Notes: generated by a model from the sequence alone, not told the origin. A DNA stretch of 64,000 nt from Pirellulaceae bacterium (GCA_023382975.1 JAHDXO010000023.1:80435-144434), one strand, 5' to 3'; shown: positions 1 to 9,554, counted from the first letter of the stretch. Translations and numbers: made by a program.

Positions 1-2892
1 CGCGTGTTGGCGCCGGGCGGAACAGCGCTGATCCGCCGCGGTGACTCTTGGGAAAGGACGGTCAAGCCGTGGCCGCCCGAAATCGACGATTGGACGCATT
101 TCTTGCACAACGCCAGCAACAATGCCGTGGCGCAGGACCGGGTGGTCGGGCCGCCCAGCGGGTATCAGTGGATCGCCGGACCTCGCTGGGCTCGCAGCCA
201 CGATCACCTGTCGACGCTCAGCGCGATGGTTTCCGCCCGCGGACGGATTTTCTACATCGTGGACGAAGGGCCAACCGCCTCGGTCGCCGCCCCGCCCCAG
301 TGGCAACTGGTCGCCCGCGATGCCTTCAGCGGCGTCTTGTTGTGGAAACGGCCGATTCTCTCCTGGGAAGGTCACTTGCGAGGGTTCCGCAGCGGTCCCA
401 CCGATCTGGCTCGGCGCTTAGTCGCCGACGGCGATCGCGTGTACGTCACCTTGGGCTACGGCCAGCCGGTCAGCGTGTTGCAGGCGGCCACCGGCGAGAC
501 GATCCAAACCTACGCTCGGACGGACAACGCGCTGGAGATCATCTTGCACGATGGCGTGGTGTTCGTCGTTGCCGGCGACCGTCCGCCGGACAATACGGAC
601 GGCGCCGCGCTGCCTCGCGATCCGCAGCGACTCTGGCATTGGTGGGCCATCTGGGAAGAGACGCCGCCGCGTAAGCGATTGGTGGCCGTCGACGAATCCA
701 GCGGACGAGTGATCTGGGAAAAGGACGACACCGAAACGGCCGAGCTGCTGTCGACCACGTTGGCAGCGTCTGGCCCGCGGTTGTATTTCCAGAACTTTGA
801 ACGGATCGTGTCGCTCGAAGCACGAAGCGGCCGCGAACTCTGGCGGGCCGACCGTCCTGTCAGCCGCAGGCGTCCCACGTGGTCCACGCCGACGCTGGTC
901 GTCTGGGACGAAGTGGTGTTGTCCGCGGATCGAGCCCTGTCGGGGGTGGCAGCCGATGCGCCGGACACCGACCGGCCGAGTCAGTGGGTCGTTAATTCCA
1001 GCGGCGGCCAATCGCCGACGGGACAGTTGCTCGCCTTCTCGGCCGAGACGGGCCAGCCGCTGTGGGAAGCGGCGTGCCGCGAGTGCTACAACGCGCCGGT
1101 CGATGTGTTGGTCGCCGACGGCTTGGTCTGGTCGGGCGACTTGGTCTCCAAACGCGATCCAGGGATCACCGTTGGCCGCGATCTGCGCACCGGCGAGATC
1201 AAACGCGAGCGTCCCGCCGACCAGGAATTCTTCAGCATCGTGATGGGCCACCAACGGTGTTACCGCAACAAGGCGACCGAGCAGTTTCTGGTGCTGGGGC
1301 GCGACGGCATCGAGTTGATCGATACGGCCAGCGGCGAAGCCTCAGGATACGCCTGGGTGCGGGGCTCGTGCCAATACGGCGTGATGCCGTGCAACGGCCT
1401 GATCTACTCGCCGCCCCATTCCTGCGCCTGCCATATCGAATCCAAGCTGAACAGTTTCAACGTGTTGGCGCCGGCGCGACCAGCGACGGCGCGACGGACG
1501 AGCCCAGCCGATCCGGAAGCTTGTTTGGAAAAGGGACCGGCCTACGGAGTCAATCCGGCGCACGACCAATCGGCGGAGTCGATCACCGCGACCGATTGGC
1601 CCACGTACCGCTGCGACGCCGCGCGCCGCGGAGCCACTCCGGCAATCGTGCCACCCACGCTCAAAGCGGCATGGGACGCCAAGCTTGACGAAGGCTCGAT
1701 CAGCAGCCCCGTCATCGCGGACGGACGAGTGTTCGTCGCCTCGATCCAGACGCACACGGTCCATGCGCTGGAAGCGGACAGCGGGCGGAACCTTTGGAGT
1801 TTCACGGCCGGCGGACGCATCGATTCGCCGCCCACGATCTATCTCGGAACGGCAATCTTCGGCTCGGCGGACGGTTGGATCTACTGCGTGCGCACGGTCG
1901 ACGGCCAGTTGGTTTGGCGTTTCCGGGCGGCGGTCGAGGACCGTCGCATCGTGTCCTACGAACAGTTGGAATCCGCGTGGCCGTTGCACGGCAGCGTGCT
2001 CGTCCTGGATGGTCAGGTGTACGCCGTCGCCGGCCGGACGGCCTATCTGGATGGCGGCATGGTGCTGCATCGGTTGGATGCCGCCACAGGCCAGTCGCTG
2101 TCCGCGACGCCGATCGGCACGGCGGCGCTGCCGGATGTGTTGGCGAGCGACGGAACCTCCGTGTTCCTGCGGCATCGGCGGTTCGACCGTCAAGGCGCCG
2201 AGCAGTTGCCGAACGTGCCGCATTTGTACAGCCCGGCCGGTTTTTTGGACGATTCGTGGTGGCACCGCACGTACTGGATTTTCGGTACGAACATGCGTTC
2301 GGGGTGGGGCGCCTGGCCCGACTCAGGAAACCAGGTGCCCGCCGGACGTTTATTGGTCAAGGATGATTCGACGGTCTACGGGTTTGGTCGTTTCAACCAG
2401 TACCACCGCAACGGCAGTCACGTCGGCATGGGTGGCGTCCGCCAATTGCTGTACGCCGCTGAGTGGAATCCACAAGCGGTGCCAACGAGTAAGCCGGTCA
2501 GCAAAGCCGGACAGCCGAAGAAGCCGGCCGCGGCGCCGGTGGCGCGCAACGTAGTCGCCCGCTGGTCCCGGACGCTGCCGCTGATGGCGCGAGCGATGGT
2601 GCTGAGCGACCGGGTGCTGTTCGTCGCCGGTCCGCCCGACGTGCTGACTTACGTGGACGACCGCGAAGTCTACGCGTACCGCATCCATTCGGAAGACGCG
2701 GTCCGCGAGCAGCAAGCGGCGTTCGAAGGCCAACGCGGCGGACTGCTGCTAGCCGTCTCCGCCGACGATGGCAGCCAACTGGGCGAATACCGCTTGGACA
2801 CCATGCCCGCCTCGGACGCGATGGCGGCGGCCGGTGGACGGCTCTACCTGTCCACCCACGCCGGCCAACTTCTGTGCTTTGCGGCGGAGTGA
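1..2892 (+). CDS. PQQ-like beta-propeller protein, 5' end outside the window
   Basis: The reading frame is open from base 1, so the gene is 5'-truncated by the window; 963 residues are visible. The first residues (RVLAPGGTALI) match the end of the methyltransferase domain in the paralogue at 25804-29715 (RVLCPGGVAVF), so the missing N-terminus probably carries the same domain. The rest is two sets of PQQ_2-like propeller blades, with repeated segments such as ALEADSGRNLWSF and CVRTVDGQLVWRF. A second propeller begins near base 1579 after a DWPTYR motif. A family signature, DDSWWHRTYW, is shared with the paralogue. The LamG insert of the paralogue is absent. An exported location is inferred from the paralogue's signal peptide. 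No catalytic role can be assigned, and PQQ binding itself is not demonstrated by such blades. Confidence 0.85.
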   Translation, partial: RVLAPGGTALIRRGDSWERTVKPWPPEIDDWTHFLHNASNNAVAQDRVVGPPSGYQWIAGPRWARSHDHLSTLSAMVSARGRIFYIVDEGPTASVAAPPQWQLVARDAFSGVLLWKRPILSWEGHLRGFRSGPTDLARRLVADGDRVYVTLGYGQPVSVLQAATGETIQTYARTDNALEIILHDGVVFVVAGDRPPDNTDGAALPRDPQRLWHWWAIWEETPPRKRLVAVDESSGRVIWEKDDTETAELLSTTLAASGPRLYFQNFERIVSLEARSGRELWRADRPVSRRRPTWSTPTLVVWDEVVLSADRALSGVAADAPDTDRPSQWVVNSSGGQSPTGQLLAFSAETGQPLWEAACRECYNAPVDVLVADGLVWSGDLVSKRDPGITVGRDLRTGEIKRERPADQEFFSIVMGHQRCYRNKATEQFLVLGRDGIELIDTASGEASGYAWVRGSCQYGVMPCNGLIYSPPHSCACHIESKLNSFNVLAPARPATARRTSPADPEACLEKGPAYGVNPAHDQSAESITATDWPTYRCDAARRGATPAIVPPTLKAAWDAKLDEGSISSPVIADGRVFVASIQTHTVHALEADSGRNLWSFTAGGRIDSPPTIYLGTAIFGSADGWIYCVRTVDGQLVWRFRAAVEDRRIVSYEQLESAWPLHGSVLVLDGQVYAVAGRTAYLDGGMVLHRLDAATGQSLSATPIGTAALPDVLASDGTSVFLRHRRFDRQGAEQLPNVPHLYSPAGFLDDSWWHRTYWIFGTNMRSGWGAWPDSGNQVPAGRLLVKDDSTVYGFGRFNQYHRNGSHVGMGGVRQLLYAAEWNPQAVPTSKPVSKAGQPKKPAAAPVARNVVARWSRTLPLMARAMVLSDRVLFVAGPPDVLTYVDDREVYAYRIHSEDAVREQQAAFEGQRGGLLLAVSADDGSQLGEYRLDTMPASDAMAAAGGRLYLSTHAGQLLCFAAE

Positions 2893-2919
2893 GCGGATAA
2901 CGCCGCGATCCAAGCCCCG

Positions 2920-2937
2920 TCGATTCGGCCGAATCGA
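2920..2937. terminator. 18-base perfect palindrome after the PQQ-propeller gene
   Basis: TCGATTCGGCCGAATCGA lies 27 bases after the TGA stop. It can fold as a GC-rich hairpin but has no spacer loop and no T-tract, so terminator function is only suggested by position. It could equally be an operator-type site. Confidence 0.3.
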
Positions 2938-3201
2938 GGCTGAGCGACCTCACGCCCAGCGCAATGTGCCAGCACCGCCCACGTCCACATCCTGCATGCT
3001 CCATAGCCTCCCTCCACGTCGGCGAGGAGATTCGAGCTGGCTGACACGATGATCAGACGTCTCCAAAATGGTTACTTGGCAGCTTCCATCCAGGAGCCGA
3101 AGGAGGCCACAAGGATGTAAGCACGACGATGATCTACACGCATGTACTGAACCGAGGAGGTCGAGGCCTTCGAATTCCCCTGGATAGGGAGTAAACGCAC
3201 T

Positions 3202-3503
3202 GGTCGGCCTATGCCGGGGGAGTTGTCCGAGATCGAAATGCGCAACGTGTTTACGTGCGTAGCTTTAGGCATTCGATGGCGACCGAGAGGTGCCGGTGAT
3301 AGGCCGACCCGGCCGGTCGGCCTATCCAGCCGCCAATAGGGCATTATCCAGGTCGGCCTATTCCGGTGGGCGGCACGGAGCCGGTGCCGATTCAACTGCT
3401 TGACGGGCAAGGGATTAAAGCGATAATCGTCGTGTGGCGGCGGCCGGGATAGCCCGCCGCGCCGGTCGGCCTATTCCCAGTCAGCGATGTCCGTGATAGG
3501 CCG
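3202..3503. repeat. Cluster of GGTCGGCCTAT repeats in both orientations
   Basis: The 11-mer GGTCGGCCTAT occurs at 3202-3212, 3315-3325, 3351-3361 and 3464-3474. Its reverse complement is at 3299-3309, and a shortened reverse copy ATAGGCCG at 3496-3503. Spacings are irregular (about 13 to 103 bases), so this is not a CRISPR. The copies at 3299 and 3315 face each other and can form a hairpin. The rest of the 2893-3568 gap shows no convincing gene. Confidence 0.7.
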
Positions 3504-3568
3504 TTCTGGATAATCATTAGTTACGTGCCAGGAGGTAGCGCCCACCTCCGCAATAGTGAGTCGTGCGC

Positions 3569-4105
3569 ATGCGATTCCCTCGGATACAATTCACGCTCCG
3601 AACGCTCGGCCTCTTCATCACCGTTTCCGCGATCGTCTTCTGGTGGTGGTATCCCGGTATCGGAACGCAATGCTGGTTTCACCGGGGCAGGAGCCGGCAG
3701 GGATCGTTTCTCAAAGTCGAGCGACTGACGTCATTGGGTGACCTCGTCGATTACCACGACCGAATGCCGGACGAACCGTTTGGAGGTACGGTCCCCGTAG
3801 AAACGCCGCCGTACGTCAATTTCCAGGCCCAAGATATCTTGCTGGTTCCGCGTCCTCACGGAGCACACAGTCTTCCAACGCACGTACGGCTCTGTGGTCG
3901 GCTGGTTGTGTTTCGGGCCGAACAACCTGGCGACGGAGACGAAGGACAAGAGGTCATAATCCCGAAAGTGGCAAACGTCGTATTTTGGTCGGGGAACACG
4001 CTTGCAATACTGGACGTGACGGTGTCTTCCGCTGCACTTGCCCTGCTGCTGGCTATACCCGCCGGTCGCCTGCTTGTGCGAAGAAGGCACGTAACAAACG
4101 GGTGA
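3569..4105 (+). CDS. Small membrane-anchored hypothetical protein (178 aa)
   Basis: The product starts MRFPRIQFTLRTL, then a hydrophobic stretch (about residues 12-28, rich in F, V and W). It has a soluble middle of about 110 residues and a second hydrophobic segment near the C-terminus (about residues 145-167) followed by RRR. The 'RFTLRTL + TM' start is common in small planctomycete membrane proteins of unknown function. The middle part probably lies outside the membrane between the two TM segments, but topology is inferred. A GTG at 3563 in the same frame (adding MR) is an alternative start; neither start has a strong Shine-Dalgarno sequence. It sits between a repeat cluster and an orphan gene in DNA visibly less GC-rich than the surroundings. 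No function is recognised. Confidence 0.6.
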   Translation: MRFPRIQFTLRTLGLFITVSAIVFWWWYPGIGTQCWFHRGRSRQGSFLKVERLTSLGDLVDYHDRMPDEPFGGTVPVETPPYVNFQAQDILLVPRPHGAHSLPTHVRLCGRLVVFRAEQPGDGDEGQEVIIPKVANVVFWSGNTLAILDVTVSSAALALLLAIPAGRLLVRRRHVTNG

Positions 4106-4192
4106 ACGCGAGCCGGAATAAGCTCTACGACTCGCTTCGCTCGGCAACGTCAACTCCCGGCCGCGTTACCCGAAACGTTACATTGCCAACGC

Positions 4193-5368
4193 ATGCTCAT
4201 GGCTGAACTTCTCTTCAACACACGCGAAGTGAAAGAGCTGCAACGGCAGTGCCTTCACCACAACATCTTTCCGATCGATCTGGCTAATGGCTTCGACGGC
4301 AAGCCAAAGCCAGTTGTTCGCGCGCTCAAGGGAATAGTTGACTCATGCGTTGAACAACTGGACGAAATGCCGTTCACCGAGGTACAGGCTGTCGTAAACG
4401 GGCTGCCGTCAGGTCTTCGACACATGCTGGAACCTCTTGAGGAACCGTTGCTCACCGAGGATCTTTCCCGTATTGCCCAATACTGTATCGCGGCCCAAAT
4501 CCAGAAAGGCTATTCGTCGGTCGCTGACGTGATTGCATTGTCCGTCGACAATAGCCATGTCCTGGCGGAATGCCCGGAACTACGAGACCTCTTCGACGAC
4601 GATGGACTCCTTAAACTCGACCATCGCTTTTATCTCATGGACGGTGGGATCAAATACGGAAAGTTCGTTCTCCACTACCATCAATTCCTGCGGCGAGGAT
4701 TCTCGTCGAACCCCAACTTCAACTTCCTTGGGACATTTGCCCACTATCGTTCTCGCACGAAGGCGCAAAACACATTTCGAATCGCGATCGACCATCGGCG
4801 GCTAATGCGGTTTGACGACTACCACCAAATGATGGAGTTGGATACCTGGTATGGCCCTGGATTTGATCCAGACGAATTGGACGACCTTACGAAGACCGGA
4901 CTTACCGTGGTCGTGCGATCACATCCTTCGCCGTTCGATTCGAATTACTCGCTCGTGAAAACGGAATTCCTATGGAAGGCAAACGAAACCGATGGCGTCA
5001 AAACCCTCGAAATCGAAGAGGTCGCAAGCGAATCAACTCCAGTGGACAATTGGCACGTTAATCGTTACGTCCACGCAGAGCGCGATACGGTCCGTCGCAC
5101 ATTTCGGCACTTTGACGCTGCGGCGAAAGTGTACCCGCACTCGACCTACAAACAGCGTGTAGACGAAACGATGCCAAACCAGATTAAGCCGGCTCACTAC
5201 ATCAAGCTGTTTCGGATAGACGGTAACATCAACCTGGACGACTGGCTTTCGCTGCTTTCAATGTTCTATAAAGGAAACGAAATGGTTGTCGAGTACTTCG
5301 ATCCGCAACTGTTTCGGGAGAAGTTTCTACCAATCATTTCGCGATGGCAGGACGCAATGACAAACTGA
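4193..5368 (+). CDS. Hypothetical soluble protein (391 aa), unrecognised
   Basis: The 391-residue product has no signal peptide or membrane segment. I do not recognise any domain. Visible traits are a long charged N-terminal half (helical-looking, with repeated Leu/Glu/Asp) and a central stretch rich in aromatic residues and His (HYHQFLRRGF, FAHYRSRTK). The C-terminal part ends in a Trp/Tyr/Phe-rich segment. An in-frame ATG at 4199 (MAELLFNT) may be the true start; no Shine-Dalgarno sequence decides between them. Codon usage appears less GC-biased at third positions than in neighbouring genes, which fits acquisition by transfer. It stands alone, with a gene-poor repeat-bearing region on each side. 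It could be part of an accessory or defence locus, but nothing in the sequence demonstrates that. Confidence 0.65.
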   Translation: MLMAELLFNTREVKELQRQCLHHNIFPIDLANGFDGKPKPVVRALKGIVDSCVEQLDEMPFTEVQAVVNGLPSGLRHMLEPLEEPLLTEDLSRIAQYCIAAQIQKGYSSVADVIALSVDNSHVLAECPELRDLFDDDGLLKLDHRFYLMDGGIKYGKFVLHYHQFLRRGFSSNPNFNFLGTFAHYRSRTKAQNTFRIAIDHRRLMRFDDYHQMMELDTWYGPGFDPDELDDLTKTGLTVVVRSHPSPFDSNYSLVKTEFLWKANETDGVKTLEIEEVASESTPVDNWHVNRYVHAERDTVRRTFRHFDAAAKVYPHSTYKQRVDETMPNQIKPAHYIKLFRIDGNINLDDWLSLLSMFYKGNEMVVEYFDPQLFREKFLPIISRWQDAMTN

Positions 5369-6119
5369 TCAGCAATGTAACTAATGAAGGATTAGATCGT
5401 GCGGTGATCGGGGTGAGACGTTTCGGGGGAGAGAGACGTTGTCGCGGGAAAGAGGTTGCGGGGCGGTAGATGCCGCCACGATCTAGTCCTCGTTCAAGTA
5501 GCCCGGCGCGCTCGGCGGAAAAGAACGGCGGCGCGGGAGAAGGGGCTCGCTGCAGGGTTTTGCATTCCTACTGGCCGGTTCCGGCCAGCGATCTCGAGCC
5601 TCGAAGGGGGCGGCAAGCAGCAGGGCGCCGAGTCCCAGTCGCATAGGCATCGCGAATCGGGACGGCCGTCTTTCGCTTCGCTGATGCCTTGCAGTGATCG
5701 CGTTCTCGAAGGCTGGCATCGCACAGATGGCAAAGCCGGAGCACCGATGATCAACAGCCTGTTTCGTGTCGGGAACGAGCCTTGGCCCGGATTATTCACG
5801 GGCGCGCGTTGTAGCACAGGCAGCTTGCCTGTGTTCCCCAAATACAGGCTGGCAGCCTGTACCACGGCCCCGCGGAGCACTTCGTGAACAATCCGAGTTG
5901 ATGTGGTCGAAGGCCTTCTCCGCGGCTCGGGTTTGGTGCAGCAGGTCGTCGCGGCCGAAACTGTCCGCGTCCTGGCAGTTGCTGCGTTCGGTACGATACC
6001 ATTCGGCGAAAAAAGAACAGAATGATCGTCGCTTCCACGTTGAATTCATTCTGCAGTCGATTGAAATCTCTGCTTTGGCCCGAAAGCAACGTTCGGTGGC
6101 GGATGCTTGCGCCGCTGGG
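5369..6119. other. 751-base gap without a convincing gene
   Basis: Short ORFs exist on both strands but none has a plausible start region or recognisable product. Several are translations of the palindromic repeats at 5816-5860. The convergent exporter gene ends at 6120. Nothing else is supported here. Confidence 0.55.
5816..5860. repeat. Pair of ACAGGC(N)GCCTGT palindromic repeats
   Basis: ACAGGCAGCTTGCCTGT (5816-5832) and ACAGGCTGGCAGCCTGT (5844-5860) are two 17-base imperfect palindromes 11 bases apart. A third relative, ACAGGCTGCCAGCCTGT, lies at 40200-40216, and both sites are preceded by GTAGC. They resemble REP-type dispersed extragenic palindromes seen in planctomycete genomes. They occur only in intergenic DNA within this window. 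Confidence 0.7.
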
Positions 6120-6848
6120 TTAGGCCGATGGTCCTTGCGCGTCCGGAACGTCTTTCGTCGTACCGCCGGTGATGGTTCCGTCCTCCATCTCGTAGGTCGT
6201 GTCGAAGACATCCAGCGTGCGGTGGTCGTGGGTGACCACAATCACGCCGGCGCCGTGCTGATGAGCGACGCGTTGGAACAGTTCCATCACCTGCCGCCCG
6301 CGGTGGCTGTCCAGGGCGGCGGTCGGTTCGTCGGCCAGGATGACGCTGGGTTCGTTGGCCAGGGCGCGCGCCACGGCCACTCGCTGCTGCTGGCCGCCCG
6401 AGAGCATCGTCGGCATGTGGTCGAAGCGGTCCCCTACGCCTAGTTCGCCCAGGAGTTCCCGCGCTCGACGCCGCGACTGCCGCGGTGTCGATCCGTTCAG
6501 TTCCAAGGCCACCTGTACGTTCTCTCCGGCCGACAGGAAAGGGATCAGATTCGACTTCTGGAACACGAAGCCGATATGTTTCCGGCGGAAGGTTCTCAAA
6601 TTGACCAACGACTCGGGGCCGTCGAAGACCTGGTATTCGCCGATGAAGATCTGGCCCGCCGTGGGCGGATTGATGAGTCCGACGGCGGTCAGGAACGTCG
6701 ACTTGCCCGCGCCGCTCGGACCCAGCAACGCGATCAATTCCCCCCGGCGCACCGACATGGTCACGTCGCGCATCGCGACCACCTCGGTGTTCCCGCTGCC
6801 GTAGACTTTCGTCAATCCTCGGGTTTCGATGGCCGGTCGGCTGCTCAT
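6120..6848 (-). CDS. ABC transporter ATP-binding protein, DevA/LolD/MacB type
   Basis: The 242-residue nucleotide-binding subunit powers the permease encoded just upstream. All ATPase motifs are intact: Walker A GPSGAGKS (about residues 43-50), Q-loop near FQKSN, signature LSGGQQQR (149-156), Walker B with VILADEPTAALD (169-180) and the H-loop VVTHDH (around 207). The sequence type (AMRDVT, MLSGGQQQRVAVARAL) is that of the DevA/MacB/LolD subfamily, which drives export or extraction by mechanotransmission rather than substrate import. The start codon follows the permease stop by four bases, so it is third in a devB-devC-devA-ordered operon. It probably sits on the cytoplasmic face of the inner membrane. 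The substrate is unknown. Confidence 0.93.
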   Translation of the reverse strand: MSSRPAIETRGLTKVYGSGNTEVVAMRDVTMSVRRGELIALLGPSGAGKSTFLTAVGLINPPTAGQIFIGEYQVFDGPESLVNLRTFRRKHIGFVFQKSNLIPFLSAGENVQVALELNGSTPRQSRRRARELLGELGVGDRFDHMPTMLSGGQQQRVAVARALANEPSVILADEPTAALDSHRGRQVMELFQRVAHQHGAGVIVVTHDHRTLDVFDTTYEMEDGTITGGTTKDVPDAQGPSA

Positions 6849-6852
6849 CGGC

Positions 6853-8067
6853 TTATCCCATCAAGGCTTCGTTCGGTTCGACTTGCATGGCTTTCCAGAT
6901 GCCCAACAGACTGGACAGCACCGAGATCGCCAGGACGATCGCTGCCAGTTGCAGCAGATCCTGCTGGGTCAGCACCACGCGCCGCGGGAAATAGGGAAAG
7001 AGCTGCTGGCCCACAAGATACGCAATCGCGTAGCCGAGCCCACCCAAGACCACCGCTTGCTGCAGGATCATGCCCAGGATCACTCGGTTCGGCGCGCCGA
7101 TCAATTTGAGCAACGCGATCGAGTGCAGTTTGTCGAGCGTCAGCGTGTACAGAATCAACGCCATGATGATGGCGGCGATCACGGTCAGCAGGGCCCGGAA
7201 CATGCCCAATTGCCGGCGTGCCTTGTCGACCATCCCCTGCAGCAACAGTTCTTCTTGACCGGCCTTGGTAAAGACGGTCACGTCTCCCCAGGACGAAATG
7301 ACACTTGAGACGTGGGCCGGATCTGCCCCGGGACGGATGCGGATCATCACCGCGGTCAACTCGGGCGCGGTCACCGCCGGCAGCTCTCCCGTCGGCCGCG
7401 AGAGCTGCTCGACCAGCGCTGGCTGCTTGAGAAACACCTCGTTGGTCTGGCTGCGCCGCTCACGCGCCGCGCGTTCCAGACGCACCGCTTCGCCGGCCGT
7501 GTCGAACTGGATGGACTGCGCGTCCGGCACCGTGGCAAAGGCCATCCCGTCGCCTCCCGAACTGACCATGCCCGTGGTGATTCCGACGACGGTATACGTC
7601 TCCTTGCCCAACTTGATCCGCTCGTGAAGGCGCAGCCCCAACGTCTTGTCGGCGATGATCTCGAAGTGGTTCTGCCGCAGGGGGCGTCCCGCGGTCAACG
7701 GCAACCACTCGCCCTTGTCCAGCGGCCAACTCAATCCCAGAACGGACATTCGCATCGGCTTGCCGTTGTGCTGGCGTTGGATCGTGTGGAACACGAACTC
7801 GCGGGCCGATTCGACACCCGGCACGGCCAGAGCTCGGTACACCAGCGTCTTGGGCACCCGCGAGACTTCGGCAAACGGACCTCGGGTGTCCCGCTGGACG
7901 ACCCACAGGTCGGCGCCGATCCGCTCGATCAGCAGCGTGGCATCGTCGATCAGGCCCCGGTAGATGCCTGCCATGCCCATCACGATCATCAGCAGCATGC
8001 CGATCCCGACGACGGTCAAGGCGAACCGGCCCATGTTGTGCTGGATGTCCTTTCGTGCGAGGTTCAT
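6853..8067 (-). CDS. ABC transporter permease, DevC/MacB-FtsX type
   Basis: The 404-residue membrane subunit starts MNLARKDIQHNMGRF. It has one N-terminal TM helix (about residues 15-38), a large periplasmic domain of about 240 residues (MacB-PCD-like), then three C-terminal TM helices (about 290-315, 335-360, 372-395). This is the 1+3 topology of MacB/FtsX/DevC proteins. ATG at 8067 overlaps the TGA of the upstream adaptor gene (ATGA), implying translational coupling; a longer open frame upstream merely overlaps the adaptor gene and is rejected. It acts with the ATPase at 6120 and the adaptor at 8064. By family it should push a lipid, peptide or other amphiphile outward across the envelope. 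Confidence 0.92.
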   Translation of the reverse strand: MNLARKDIQHNMGRFALTVVGIGMLLMIVMGMAGIYRGLIDDATLLIERIGADLWVVQRDTRGPFAEVSRVPKTLVYRALAVPGVESAREFVFHTIQRQHNGKPMRMSVLGLSWPLDKGEWLPLTAGRPLRQNHFEIIADKTLGLRLHERIKLGKETYTVVGITTGMVSSGGDGMAFATVPDAQSIQFDTAGEAVRLERAARERRSQTNEVFLKQPALVEQLSRPTGELPAVTAPELTAVMIRIRPGADPAHVSSVISSWGDVTVFTKAGQEELLLQGMVDKARRQLGMFRALLTVIAAIIMALILYTLTLDKLHSIALLKLIGAPNRVILGMILQQAVVLGGLGYAIAYLVGQQLFPYFPRRVVLTQQDLLQLAAIVLAISVLSSLLGIWKAMQVEPNEALMG

Positions 8068-9233
8068 GGTGCAAAGACCCTCCGGCCTTCCAACGCAGGA
8101 CTCTTGCCGCCCATCGCCATCACGACGACATCCCCCGTTGCCAACCCGTCGGCGACTTCCGCCTTCTCCCTCGACTGCAACCCCAGCGTGACGGGGCGCC
8201 ACCGAGCATGATGGTCCACTTTGCAGAACACGCCGGGCACCCCATCGCGCCAGTGGACGAAACTGGTCGGCAGCAGCGTGACGGGGCTCTTGCGTTCGCT
8301 TTCGATGTACACCTCGGCCCGCTGGCCAACGGCCCAATTCTCGGGCAGATCCAGCACTCGGACATCGACCACGAATTCGCGAGTTTCCCGATCGGCCTCG
8401 CGTCCCAGCCGAGCCACCTCGGCTTGGTAACTGCGGTCCGGTTCGGACCGGAACACCACGCGCGCCGGTTGCCCGACTCGCAGCCGCGCCATCTCCGTCT
8501 CGTCGACCCAAGCGGAAATCCAGAGCTCCTCCAACGAGACGAGCGTCAACGCGGGACTGCCTGGAACAACGACGTCCCCGGGATCGCGAAACCGTCTGAC
8601 AATCAAACCATCGAAAGGGGCCTTCACTTGCGTATCGGCCAGGACGGCAAGACGATAGTCCAGGTTCTTCTCCGCAGCGATCAATTGTTTGCGGCCCTCC
8701 AGCAGTGCCGCCTCGCCGCGCGCCACGCCGGCCTGGGCGACACTCAACGTCTCCGTTGCCTTGTCCAAATCTTCGGCCGTGGCCGCGCTGCGCAGCACCA
8801 GCTTCTGAATGCGCTCGTGGTTGTTCTGCGCCTGTTCCAGGATGGCCGCCGCCTGCGCCCGGTCGGCCTGAAGTCGTTCCAACGCAGCCTCGGCGGAGGC
8901 GATGTTGGCCCGCGCGATCTCGGCCTGCTGCTCCAATTCGGCGTCGTCCAGCGTGAAGAGCAACTGTCCCGCTTGGACACGATCGCCTTGATCCGCGGCG
9001 AGTTGCTCGATGCGGCCTGCGATCTTGGGACTGACCGTCGATTTGACTCGCGCCTCCAGGGTGCCGGTGCCCATCACTTCGGCCACCAGTTCTCCCGCCT
9101 CGATTCGGTGCTCACGAACCGGCACGGGGGAGAACTTCAGCCAGAAAACGAGGCCGCCCGCCACGGCGGCAACCGCCAACAGTTTCGCTGTTCGCCACGA
9201 CCATCGTCTCAGTCTTGGCACGAGACCGCTCAT
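8064..9233 (-). CDS. HlyD/MacA-type membrane-fusion (periplasmic adaptor) protein
   Basis: The 389-residue adaptor has an N-terminal membrane anchor (about residues 14-33, LLAVAAVAGGLVFWL). It continues with a biotinyl-lipoyl-like beta domain (SPKIAGRIEQLAADQGDRVQAGQ), an alpha-helical hairpin rich in Ala, Gln and Glu (about 95-195), the second lipoyl half (VKAPFDGLIVRRFRDPGDVV) and beta-barrel/membrane-proximal domains. It links the ABC permease to an outer-membrane exit duct; no TolC-like gene is present in the window. It is first in a three-gene operon with the permease and ATPase. A strong Shine-Dalgarno sequence, AAAGGAGA, sits seven bases before the ATG. The order adaptor-permease-ATPase is that of DevBCA systems. 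Confidence 0.92.
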   Translation of the reverse strand: MSGLVPRLRRWSWRTAKLLAVAAVAGGLVFWLKFSPVPVREHRIEAGELVAEVMGTGTLEARVKSTVSPKIAGRIEQLAADQGDRVQAGQLLFTLDDAELEQQAEIARANIASAEAALERLQADRAQAAAILEQAQNNHERIQKLVLRSAATAEDLDKATETLSVAQAGVARGEAALLEGRKQLIAAEKNLDYRLAVLADTQVKAPFDGLIVRRFRDPGDVVVPGSPALTLVSLEELWISAWVDETEMARLRVGQPARVVFRSEPDRSYQAEVARLGREADRETREFVVDVRVLDLPENWAVGQRAEVYIESERKSPVTLLPTSFVHWRDGVPGVFCKVDHHARWRPVTLGLQSREKAEVADGLATGDVVVMAMGGKSPALEGRRVFAP

Positions 9234-9240
9234 GAAACTC

Positions 9241-9248
9241 TCTCCTTT
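9241..9248 (-). promoter_or_regulatory. Shine-Dalgarno sequence of the adaptor gene
   Basis: Read on the minus strand, AAAGGAGA lies seven bases before the ATG at 9233 and fixes this start. Confidence 0.7.
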
Positions 9249-9554
9249 GAAGATACTCTGGCGCGCAATGCTGCGAGCTGTCTTGGCCTCGAAAGAATTA
9301 GGACAGACACCGTCGCGACCTGCAATTTCTGGTGGGTTTCAAGGGCAGAGGAAACGCCGGCGGCCTCGGGCCGAGGTGTTGCGCAGGCATGGATTGTAGC
9401 CGCTCCATTCGACTTGACCAATTGGACGCACGGAACCCATTTCGGTATCACCGTTGATGAATTCGTCGTTCAGTCGGCGGCATTGAATCGGCAAGGATTT
9501 CCGTCGCTGGAAAAATCTTGGAATTTCTCGCGAACACCTGATTCCCATTTCGCG

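Noticed and set aside
418..1254. 278-codon minus-strand frame
   Set aside because: It is a shadow of the PQQ-propeller gene, with no start region and no motif.
3202..3503. CRISPR array
   Set aside because: The units are only 11 bases, occur in both orientations and have irregular spacers; no cas genes are in the window.
5456..5887. Small protein-coding gene in the gap after the 391-residue gene
   Set aside because: The frame is Arg-rich and its C-terminal part is simply the translated palindromic repeat.
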